DNA of 13,738 bases from DASUPK01 sp036276255. GTDB taxonomy: Bacteria > Actinomycetota > Thermoleophilia > Solirubrobacterales > 70-9. The notes under the pieces were generated by a model that saw only the letters and a program-made list of their open reading frames with translations, was not told where the DNA came from and did not search any database. Numbering within the stretch: position 1 is the first letter of the stretch; each line of letters begins with the position of its first letter. The stretch is from NCBI GenBank assembly GCA_036276255.1, contig DASUPK010000197.1, positions 1-13,738 on the forward strand, read 5' to 3'. Shown here piece after piece: positions 1 through 6,494 of the stretch. Both the position numbers and the translations under genes were made by a program.

Positions 1-943
1 AGCAGGCCGGCATCCGCTTCATCGAGGGTGGACGTCCGCGACCCGGACAAGTTGATGCGAACCGAGCCGATTGACGCGCTGATCGAGTGCTCGGCCGAAC
101 CCTCCGCGCTCGCCGGCAACGACGGTGAGACCGCCTATACGGTCCATACGAACCTGACCGGCGCCTACAACTGCCTCGAGCTCGCCCGCCTCGACGACGC
201 CCAGCTCGTCTTCCTCTCCACCAGCCGCGTCTATCCGGTCCAGGCACAGCGCGACCTTCTCTACGAGGAGGGGAAGGCGCGGTTCGAGCTCTCCGGCGAG
301 CAGAAGACGCGCGGCGCCTCCCCAGCGGGAATCTCGGAGGACTTCCCGCTCGAGGGCGCCCGCACCCTCTACGGCGCCACGAAGCTCGCCGCCGAGCTCC
401 TGATCGCCGAGTACGCGGATGGCTTCGGCCTGCGGGCGGTGGTGGACCGCTGCGGCGTGATCGCCGGTCCCTGGCAGATGGGCAAGGTCGATCAGGGCGT
501 CTTTCGCCTTCTGGCTCTTCCACCACCACTTCGGCCTGCCGCTCAGCTACATCGGCTTCGGAGGGACCGGCAAGCAGGTTCGCGACCTCCTGCACGTCGA
601 TGACCTCGTCGAGCTGGTCGACGAGCAGCTCTCCGACCCGGACGGCTGGGCCGGCTTCGTCGGCAACGTCGGCGGCGGTCGGGATCACAGCCTGTCGCTC
701 CGCGAGGCCACAGAGATCTGCCGCGAGCTCACCGGCAACGAGGTCCCGATCGACGCCGTACCGGAGACTCGCCCGGGCGACGTCCCGATCTTCCTAGCCG
801 ACTGCGCGAGGCTCTTCGACCGCACGGACTGGCGCCCGAGTCGCGATCCACGTCAGACCCTCTCCGACATTCATCGCTGGACGGCCGAGAACGAGGCCGC
901 CCTGGCCCAGGCGCTGGGCCTGGATGCCGCACGGGTGAGCTGA
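1..943 (+). CDS. NAD-dependent epimerase, TyvE-like, 5'-truncated, two apparent frameshifts
   Basis: Extended short-chain dehydrogenase that probably epimerises a nucleotide sugar in the cytoplasm. The N-terminal Rossmann glycine motif lies outside the window. Visible motifs are the IECSAEPS strand end, the STSRVYP strand with its Ser/Thr, and YGATK (nt 370-384), an intact YxxxK pair. GPWQMGKVDQGVF and GKQVRDLLHVDD then follow, which resemble CDP-paratose 2-epimerases. Homology runs through three frames: frame 3 up to about nt 29 (QAGIRFIEG), frame 1 from DVRDPDKL to DQGVF, and frame 2 from AFWLFHHHFG to the TGA at 941-943. One extra base at 27-30 and one extra T at 502-504 explain this. Sequence on both sides of each shift is well conserved in type, so indel errors are as likely as real decay. 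The next gene begins on this stop codon. The substrate cannot be read from the sequence. Confidence 0.8.
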
Positions 944-2015
944 TGGCCCTGGCGATCGTCACGGGATCCGGCGGCCTCGTCGGATCCGACTCGGTCAGGC
1001 GCCTGGTCGAGAGCGGCTGGGAGGTGATCGGCCTGGAGAACGACATGCGGGCCCGCTTCTTCGGGTCCGATGCGTCGACGGCGCACGTGACGGAGGAGCT
1101 CGTCCGGTCATATCCCGAGTTCAAGGGGATCGACGCGGACATCCGCGACGGCGACGCGGTGCTCCGGATCTTCGAGGAGAACGCCTCCCGCCTGGAGCTG
1201 GTGATCCACGCGGCCGCGCAGCCCTCCCACGACTGGGCCGCGCGGGAGCCTCACACGGACTTCGGCGTGAACGCAGTGGGCACGCTCAACCTGCTCGAGG
1301 CGACGCGGGCGACCAAGCCCGGTGCCACCTTCGTGTTCATGTCGACGAACAAGGTCTACGGCGACACCCCCAACTCCCTGCCTCTGGAGGACCGGGGATC
1401 GCGCCTGGAGCTTCCCGAGGGCCACCGGTACTTCGGCGGGATCGACACCTCCATGTCGATCGACCGCTCCCCCATTCCCTCTTCGGCGTGTCCAAGGCCG
1501 CCGCCGACCTCCTGGTCCAGGAGTACGGGCGCTATTTCGATATGCCGACCGTGTGCCTCCGCTGCGGCTGCATCACCGGCCCCTCCCACGCCGGCGCGCG
1601 GCTGCATGGCTTCCTCGCCTACCTGATGAAGTGCGTGGTCACGGGCACGCGCTACACGGTCTACGGCTACGAGGGCAAGCAGGTCAGGGACAACATCGCC
1701 GCCTCCGACCTGGTCGAGGCGTTCCTCGAGTTCCACCGCTCACCGGGGGCGGCCCCGGTCTACAACATGGGTGGAGGCCGGGACTCGAACTGCTCGATGC
1801 TCGAGGCCATCGAGGCCTGCGAGCGGATCGACGGGCGCGAACTCGACTGGGAGCTCAGCGCCGACGCCCGGATCGGCGACCACCGATGGTGGATCAGCGA
1901 TCTGGAGGAGTTCCGGCGGGACTATCCGGGCTGGAAGCTGACCCACGGAATCGAATCGATCCTCCGGCAGATCCACGACGTCAACGCCGAGCGCTGGGCG
2001 AACGCGCCCGTATGA
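943..2015 (+). CDS. NAD-dependent epimerase, TyvE-like, one frameshift, Phe in place of catalytic Tyr
   Basis: Second nucleotide-sugar epimerase/dehydratase of the extended SDR fold, about 357 residues if the frame is repaired. ATG at 943 overlaps the upstream stop (TGATG), so translation is probably coupled. The N-terminus shows TGSGGLVGS, the GxxGxxG NAD-binding loop, followed by HAAAQPSHDWA, STNKVYGDTPN and GYEGKQVRDNIAASDLVEAF, again the pattern of CDP-paratose 2-epimerases. The frame changes in a run of five C at 1469-1473: frame 1 upstream ends in SIDRS, frame 3 downstream reads HSLFGVSKAAADLL. Restoring one C joins them. The usual YxxxK motif reads FGVSK (Phe codon 1482-1484, Lys 1494-1496), so the catalytic Tyr is missing. 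That may be normal for this subfamily. The stop overlaps the next start (ATGA). Confidence 0.82.
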
Positions 2016-2866
2016 AGCTCTCGGTCGTGATCCCAGCCCGCAACGAGGCCGGTTCGATCGCGGCCTGCGTGGAGAGCATCACCGCGGCCCTCTCTGAGGC
2101 TGGGATCGATCACGAGATCCTGGTGATCGACGACGCCAGCGTCGACGGCACCAGCGCCGTGGTGAACCAGCTCGCGGAGTCGAATGACCGGATCCACTGC
2201 CACCGCTCGCACTACAGCCGCGGGTTCGGGCTCACGGTCCGGGCCGGCCTGGACCTCTACAGGGGCGATGCGGTCGCGATCATGATGGCCGACGGCTCCG
2301 ATGACCCGGCGGACCTCGTCCGCTACCACCGCGTCCTCGAGGATGGCTTCGACTGCGCCTTCGGATCACGCTTCATCGGCGGTCTTGGCCGGGTGCGGGA
2401 CTACCCGCAGTTCAAGCTGATCCTCAACAGGCTGTTCAACTGGGGGATCCGGGCGCTCTTCCGGCACGGCTACGACGACACCACCAACGCTTTCAAGGCC
2501 TACAGGCGCGAGGTGATCGAGACGGTCCAGCCGCTCCTGGCCAATCAGTTCAACCTGACCGTCGAGATGCCGCTGAAGGCGATCGTCCGGGGGCACAGCT
2601 ACGGCGTGATCCCGATCTCCTGGCACGGGCGCAGCCAGGGAACCTCGAAGCTCGACCTGCGCGAGATGGGCAGCCGCTACCTGTTCATCGTCCTCTACGT
2701 CCTCCTCGAGCGGTACATGAGCCGGGGGGACTACCTGCGGCCGGGCACCGAACCGGAGTCAAAGCGCCATGTCGTCCGCCTTCGGCCGGGCCTGCGCTCC
2801 CGCGGCGAGGCGGCGGAGGGATCTATCCCTCGTAGGCGAAGGGGAGCCGACTCTCAACATCCCTGA
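2012..2866 (+). CDS. Family 2 glycosyltransferase, DPM1-like
   Basis: GT-A fold glycosyltransferase of 284 residues that should transfer a sugar from a nucleotide donor on the cytoplasmic side. It opens with SVVIPARNEAGSI, followed by the nucleotide-binding DDASVDGT (residues 41-47 region) and the metal-binding region MADGSDDP (92-99). TNAFKAYRREVI (158-169) lies where dolichyl-phosphate mannose synthases have their acceptor-side motif. Hydrophobic residues 223-232 are too short for a clear membrane segment. ATG 2012 overlaps the stop of the preceding epimerase by 4 bases, pointing to a coupled three-gene unit. From about residue 250 the tail is Arg-rich and looks unlike the family. It overlaps the convergent RmlC gene by 44 bases, so the native stop may have been lost or the tail may be non-functional. 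The GT2 call is firm, the acceptor unknown. Confidence 0.88.
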   Translation: MKLSVVIPARNEAGSIAACVESITAALSEAGIDHEILVIDDASVDGTSAVVNQLAESNDRIHCHRSHYSRGFGLTVRAGLDLYRGDAVAIMMADGSDDPADLVRYHRVLEDGFDCAFGSRFIGGLGRVRDYPQFKLILNRLFNWGIRALFRHGYDDTTNAFKAYRREVIETVQPLLANQFNLTVEMPLKAIVRGHSYGVIPISWHGRSQGTSKLDLREMGSRYLFIVLYVLLERYMSRGDYLRPGTEPESKRHVVRLRPGLRSRGEAAEGSIPRRRRGADSQHP

Positions 2867-3374
2867 GGAGGGGGGCGGCGGCATCCCTCTCCGACGGGGT
2901 CAGCTCGATGTCGGGCCACTCGATGCCGATGTCGGGATCGCGGAAGGAGATCCCGCTCTCGGTCTCGGGGTCGTAGTAGGCGGAGCACATGTAGATCACG
3001 TCCGCGACCTCGCTGGTGACGCAGAAGCCGTGAGCGAAGCCGTCGGGACAGTAGAGCTGGCGAAGGTTCTCGTCGTTCAGCGTGAACGCCTCCCACTCGC
3101 CGAAGGTGGGCGAGCCACGCCTCAGATCGACGAGGGCGTCGACGATCTCGCCGCGGGCGCAGCGAACGTGCTTGGCCATGCCCGGCTGATAGTGCATCCC
3201 GCGCACAATCCCTCGCCCCGAGCGCGAGTGGTTGTCCTGCACGAACTCGTCGGCGATGCCGAGCTCCTCGAAGACGTTCCGGCGATAGGTCTCGTGGAAG
3301 AAGCCCCGCTCATCGCTGAAAACCTTCGGTTGCAGCAGGATCGGGCCCTCGAGCCGGGTCGGCAGCACCTCCAT
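2823..3374 (-). CDS. rmlC: dTDP-4-dehydrorhamnose 3,5-epimerase family protein
   Basis: Cupin-fold epimerase of 183 residues, the normal RmlC length. In the family it inverts C3 and C5 of dTDP-4-keto-6-deoxyglucose on the way to dTDP-L-rhamnose. Visible signatures are DERGFFHETY (21-30), the catalytic-base region GIVRGMHYQ with His61, KHVRCARGEIVDALVDLRRGSPTFG (conserved Lys68 and Asp83 region), CPDGFAHGF (109-117), the active-site Tyr region SAYYDPE (131-137) and DPDIGIEWP (146-154). RmlA, RmlB and RmlD are not in the window, so the pathway would have to be completed elsewhere. A related 3,5-epimerase on another dTDP-sugar is possible. The start at 3372-3374 faces the divergent glycosyltransferase across 50 bases, and the 3' end overlaps the convergent glycosyltransferase. 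Confidence 0.92.
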   Translation of the reverse strand: MEVLPTRLEGPILLQPKVFSDERGFFHETYRRNVFEELGIADEFVQDNHSRSGRGIVRGMHYQPGMAKHVRCARGEIVDALVDLRRGSPTFGEWEAFTLNDENLRQLYCPDGFAHGFCVTSEVADVIYMCSAYYDPETESGISFRDPDIGIEWPDIELTPSERDAAAPLLRDVESRLPFAYEG

Positions 3375-3384
3375 GGAGGCGGGA

Positions 3385-3390
3385 ATGATG
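3385..3390 (-). promoter_or_regulatory. Possible -10 box for the RmlC gene
   Basis: On the minus strand CATCAT lies 10 bases before the ATG at 3374. It differs from TAnnnT at the first base but sits at the spacing used by other genes here, which would give a leaderless message. The box is weak and called mainly from position. Confidence 0.3.
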
Positions 3391-3406
3391 CCATCTCGGT
3401 GGCGGC

Positions 3407-3412
3407 TAACCT
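3407..3412 (+). promoter_or_regulatory. -10 box for the glycosyltransferase at 3425
   Basis: TAACCT matches TAnnnT and ends 12 bases before ATG 3425. No Shine-Dalgarno sequence is visible between them, so a leaderless or nearly leaderless transcript is likely. No convincing -35 is seen. Confidence 0.5.
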
Positions 3413-3424
3413 GCCCCGGCTCCG

Positions 3425-4225
3425 ATGCTCTCCGTCGTCACCCCCACCTACAACATGGCTCGGTATCTGCCCGACACGCTCGACAGCGTGGCCGCCCTGC
3501 GCACCACGCACGAGCACATCGTCGTCGACGGGAACTCGGACGACGGCACGATCGAACTGCTCGAGGGCCGCGAGGACCCGCACCTTCGCTGGGTCTCGGC
3601 CCCCGACAGCGGGCAGACGGAGGCGGTCAACAGGGGGCTGCGGATGGCGCAGGGCGATCTGGTCGCCTGGGTCAACGCCGACGACGCCTACATCCCGGAT
3701 GTGGTCGATCGAGCGCTCGAGCGCTTCGAGCGCGACCCCGGCCTCGGCGCGATCTTCGGCGCGGTCAACTACGTCGACGAGCACGGCGAGATCTTCCGGA
3801 CCCTGGTTCCGCCGAAGTTCAGCTGGCGCCGCTACCTCTACTTCGGCGCCTTCGTCACCACCCCGACGATCATCTGGCGACGGGAGCTGATGGACCGGGC
3901 GCCCTCGCTGAACGAGGGCTACGTCGATGCGGCCGACTACGACTTCTTCCTGCGCCTGCTGCGGGGGGTCCGCGTGGAGAGGATCGACGAGCCGGTCCTC
4001 AACTTCCGCTACCACCCGACCAGCAAGACGACCACGGACGTCTGGACCCAGCTCAACGAGGCGAAGGAGATCCGGCTGCGCTGGGCCCGCAATCCGCTGC
4101 AGGAGGGGATCATGCGCGGCTACGAGGGGGCGCGCCGCGCGATTCTGCCGCGGATCTCCTCGTGGCCCCATCCCGAGCCGCGGGGCGTGGTCAAGCTGCT
4201 CCGGAAGATCGGCGCGCGTGGCTGA
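3425..4225 (+). CDS. Family 2 glycosyltransferase
   Basis: GT-A glycosyltransferase of 266 residues, cytoplasmic, without a membrane segment. The start MLSVVTPTYNMARYL is the standard GT2 opening strand. DGNSDDGT (35-42) is the nucleotide-binding loop, NADD (84-87) takes the DxD metal-binding position, and AADYDFFLRLL (169-179) is the acidic motif expected to hold the catalytic base. It resembles enzymes that build O-antigen or exopolysaccharide repeat units; the sugar cannot be told. ATG 3425 follows a -10-like box and diverges from RmlC. The methyltransferase gene downstream either overlaps this stop (GTG 4218) or follows closely (ATG 4287), so the two are probably co-transcribed. Confidence 0.9.
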   Translation: MLSVVTPTYNMARYLPDTLDSVAALRTTHEHIVVDGNSDDGTIELLEGREDPHLRWVSAPDSGQTEAVNRGLRMAQGDLVAWVNADDAYIPDVVDRALERFERDPGLGAIFGAVNYVDEHGEIFRTLVPPKFSWRRYLYFGAFVTTPTIIWRRELMDRAPSLNEGYVDAADYDFFLRLLRGVRVERIDEPVLNFRYHPTSKTTTDVWTQLNEAKEIRLRWARNPLQEGIMRGYEGARRAILPRISSWPHPEPRGVVKLLRKIGARG

Positions 4226-5045
4226 CGCTCCCGGGGGGGGCCCGGTTTTCGAGGGGCCTTCGCTTCGGCTGCGAGTCGCGGTCTGGATGGCGGAGGCGAT
4301 CGAGTGGGTCCTGCGCCACCATCGCCTGGCGAAGGCTCTCTACGCCGCGGCCGAGGGGAACGGACGCCTCAGCGCGCGGCTGCTGCGCGGCGAGGGCCGC
4401 GAGTGCCCCTGCTGCGGCGGGCACTTTGAGCGGATGTCGCAGCGCCGGCTCGCCGGCTTCGGCGGCATCTGCCCGCGCTGTCGCTCCCACCCGCGTCACC
4501 GCGCCATCGCGCTGCTCCTCGCCCGCGGCGATCTACCCGGGCACCGGTTGCTGCACTTCGCCCCCGAGCCCCTCTTCGACCCCGTCTTTGCCCGGCTGCG
4601 CGAGATCGAGCGGACGACCGCGGACCTCTACGCGCCCGCCGACCTCGCGCTCGACATCACGAAGATGAACCTCGCGGACGGCTCCTTCGACCTGATCCTC
4701 TGCAGCCACGTCCTAGAGCACGTGCCCGACGACCGCGCTGCGATGTCGGAGCTGCGGCGGGTTCTCGCGCCCGGGGGCCTGGCGCTCGTCTTGACGCCCT
4801 ATCGCCCGGAGGTGGCCACCTACGAGGATCCGGCGATCACCGCGCCGCTCGATCGCATGGTCGCCTTTGGGCAGCAGGATCACGTGCGCATCTATGGCGT
4901 GGACCTCGCCGATCGCCTCCGCGATGCGGGGTTCGAGGTCGAGGACCGGACCCCCGCGGAGCTGTTCGAGGACTCAGTGGTGCGCCGGGCCGAGCTCGAC
5001 CCCGACGAGCACCTCTTCCTCTGCCGCGCCCCCGCGGCCCTGTGA
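4218..5045 (+). CDS. Zinc-ribbon SAM-dependent methyltransferase
   Basis: Class I methyltransferase with an N-terminal zinc-ribbon-like module. Counted from the internal ATG at 4287, Cys40 and Cys43 (CPCC) and Cys62 and Cys65 (CPRC, followed by RSHPRHR) would bind zinc. The SAM domain shows LLHFAPEP at the first strand instead of a GxGxG loop, then ALDITKMNLADGSFDLILCSHVLEHVPDD (121-149) and the post-motif strand LRRVLAPGGLALVL, all typical of methyltransferases. Two starts are possible: GTG 4218, overlapping the glycosyltransferase stop by 8 bases and giving 275 residues, or ATG 4287, giving 252. The longer form reads through a run of eight G at 4233-4240. Within the glycan locus it probably methylates a sugar or sugar nucleotide; the substrate is inferred only. 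Confidence 0.82.
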   Translation: MADAPGGGPVFEGPSLRLRVAVWMAEAIEWVLRHHRLAKALYAAAEGNGRLSARLLRGEGRECPCCGGHFERMSQRRLAGFGGICPRCRSHPRHRAIALLLARGDLPGHRLLHFAPEPLFDPVFARLREIERTTADLYAPADLALDITKMNLADGSFDLILCSHVLEHVPDDRAAMSELRRVLAPGGLALVLTPYRPEVATYEDPAITAPLDRMVAFGQQDHVRIYGVDLADRLRDAGFEVEDRTPAELFEDSVVRRAELDPDEHLFLCRAPAAL

Positions 5046-5879
5046 CTACTGGGCGGCGCTACGCCGACGGAAGACGACGTTGCGGTAGAGAGCCTTCTCC
5101 AGCTTCGCCGGCACCGGGCGCCAGGCGAAGTAAGTCCGGTAGACGAAACGGTGGAGCGGGCCGAGCGGCGACTCGCGGGCGAACTCCGGGCGACGGGCAA
5201 ACAGCTCCGAGTGCTTGGCGCGGAGCTGGCGGTAGATATGGCGGTACTGACGGCGATGGCCTTCCTCGCCCGAGCGCTCGTGCTTGCGGTACTCGTGCGT
5301 CACCTGGTGGATCTGCAGGCCTCGCCAGCCCTTCTCCAGCGCGCTCAGGCAGAAGTCCCAGTCCTCGTAGCCGTCGATGGCCGGGTCGAAGCCGCCCGCG
5401 TCCTCCCAGCAGCGCCGCCTGACCAGCCCCAGCTGGGCGCCCGCGATCGAGCGGTGTAGGAGGATGTAGGGGTCGAAGTCCGGGAAGCGCAGAACGCCCG
5501 ACCAGGCGCCGATCAGCTTCATCAGCCCGTAGCAGTAGCCGACGTCCGGGTTCGCCTCGAGCGGCGGGCGCAGGGTGTCGAGCGCGTCGAGTGTGAGGCG
5601 GTCATCCGCGTCGACCATCAGCAGCAGCTCGGACTCCGAGTTCTCGAAGCCCGCATTCCGCGCCGCGGCCACGCCCGCGTTCTGCTGGCGGATCAGCCGG
5701 ACGTCGTCTGGCAGAGCGTCGAGGGCCGTCTCGGTCTCGGCGTCGGTCGAGCCATCGTCGACTACGATCACCTGCGGCGGGCCGCCGTACTGCTCCAAGG
5801 CGCGTTCGACCGATTCGAGCAGGAAGCGCCCATGGTTGAAGCAGGGGATCACCACCGTGATGTCGCCGTGGCGGGACAT
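5046..5879 (-). CDS. Family 2 glycosyltransferase
   Basis: GT-A glycosyltransferase of 277 residues. ITVVIPCFNHGRFL (7-20) opens the nucleotide-binding fold, DDGSTD (41-46) contacts the donor, VDADD (89-93) holds the metal-binding DxD, and GYEDWDF (170-176) is the acidic catalytic-base motif. Arg and Lys-rich segments after residue 200 could contact the membrane or a lipid-linked acceptor. It is transcribed against its neighbours: its stop codon abuts the methyltransferase stop with no base between them, and its start diverges from the thioesterase across 46 bases. A TACTCT box 8 bases before the ATG suggests its own leaderless promoter. The transferred sugar is unknown. Confidence 0.92.
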   Translation of the reverse strand: MSRHGDITVVIPCFNHGRFLLESVERALEQYGGPPQVIVVDDGSTDAETETALDALPDDVRLIRQQNAGVAAARNAGFENSESELLLMVDADDRLTLDALDTLRPPLEANPDVGYCYGLMKLIGAWSGVLRFPDFDPYILLHRSIAGAQLGLVRRRCWEDAGGFDPAIDGYEDWDFCLSALEKGWRGLQIHQVTHEYRKHERSGEEGHRRQYRHIYRQLRAKHSELFARRPEFARESPLGPLHRFVYRTYFAWRPVPAKLEKALYRNVVFRRRSAAQ

Positions 5880-5887
5880 TCGGGCGC

Positions 5888-5893
5888 AGAGTA
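5888..5893 (-). promoter_or_regulatory. -10 box for the glycosyltransferase starting at 5879
   Basis: Minus-strand TACTCT matches TAnnnT and ends 8 bases before the ATG, so transcription should begin at or next to the start codon. No Shine-Dalgarno sequence fits in the gap. Confidence 0.6.
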
Positions 5894-5912
5894 GATGTCA
5901 TCTCGGCCCCAC

Positions 5913-5918
5913 TAGGAT
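5913..5918 (+). promoter_or_regulatory. -10 box for the thioesterase
   Basis: TAGGAT ends 7 bases before ATG 5926, the distance from a -10 box to the transcription start, so the message is probably leaderless. It shares a 46-base divergent region with the minus-strand box at 5888-5893. Confidence 0.6.
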
Positions 5919-5925
5919 CGCCCTC

Positions 5926-6450
5926 ATGGCAGAGGAGGAGCGCAGCGGCCCACGCACGGTCGCGGGTTCGGAATCCGAGCTGATTCGCTGGATGAGCATC
6001 CAGGACGCCAACTCGGCCGGGTTCATCCACGGCGGGGTCGTGATGCGGATGTGCGACGAGGTCGCCGGCATTGCGGCGATCCGGCACAGCGGCTGCAGGG
6101 TGGTCACCGCCGGCATGGATCGGATGACCTTCGCCATGCCGCTGTACGTCGGCGAGCTCCTCCGCTGCACCGCGAGCGTCAACGCCGCCTGGCGGACCTC
6201 GATGGAGGTCGGGGTGCGCGTCGAGGCCGAAAATGCCGTCACCCGCGAGGTTCGCCACACGAGCACCGCCTACCTGACCATGGTCGCCGTCGACGAGCAC
6301 GGCAACCCCGTCCCCGTGCCGCCGCTCCAGGTGGAGGGCCCGACGGAGGAACGCCGCCGGCGTGAGGCCGAGACCCGCAGGCGCAATCGCCTGACCGAGC
6401 GTGAGGAGATCCTCAAGGCACGCCAGGCGGCGGGTGAAGAGACGGGCTGA
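5926..6450 (+). CDS. Hotdog-fold acyl-CoA thioesterase (YciA/BFIT-like)
   Basis: Hydrolyses acyl-CoA to free acid and CoA in the family; 174 residues. The hotdog signature is clear: QDANSAGFIHGGVVMRMCDEVAGIAA (26-51), with the Asn/Asp and the GG loop at the start of the central helix, followed by strands DRMTFAMPLYVGELLRCTASV and HTSTAYLTMVAVDEHG. ATG 5926 is chosen because it follows a -10 box and starts just before the fold; the open frame extends upstream antisense to the neighbour and is not credible there. The last 35 residues are highly charged (RRRREAETRRRNRL) and probably helical, an extension common in this thioesterase group. Its place inside a glycan locus may be incidental, or it may serve acyl-group supply for lipid carriers. 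Confidence 0.88.
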   Translation: MAEEERSGPRTVAGSESELIRWMSIQDANSAGFIHGGVVMRMCDEVAGIAAIRHSGCRVVTAGMDRMTFAMPLYVGELLRCTASVNAAWRTSMEVGVRVEAENAVTREVRHTSTAYLTMVAVDEHGNPVPVPPLQVEGPTEERRRREAETRRRNRLTEREEILKARQAAGEETG

Positions 6451-6478
6451 CCCGCCCGCCGAAGTGGCGCAACGCTCC

Positions 6479-6484
6479 TATCCT
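6479..6484 (+). promoter_or_regulatory. -10 box for the DPM1-like glycosyltransferase
   Basis: TATCCT ends 10 bases before ATG 6495. It lies in the 44-base gap after the thioesterase, so the downstream gene can be transcribed independently, probably with no or a very short leader. Confidence 0.55.
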
Positions 6485-6494
6485 TCCGATCCCC

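Noticed and set aside
2769..3424. Plus-strand open frame opposite the RmlC gene.
   Set aside because: RmlC on the minus strand is a full-length match to its family; the plus frame has no recognisable motifs.
5575..5925. Longer start for the thioesterase.
   Set aside because: The added residues are Ser/Arg-rich and antisense to the GT2 gene; the ATG at 5926 follows a -10 box and directly precedes the fold.
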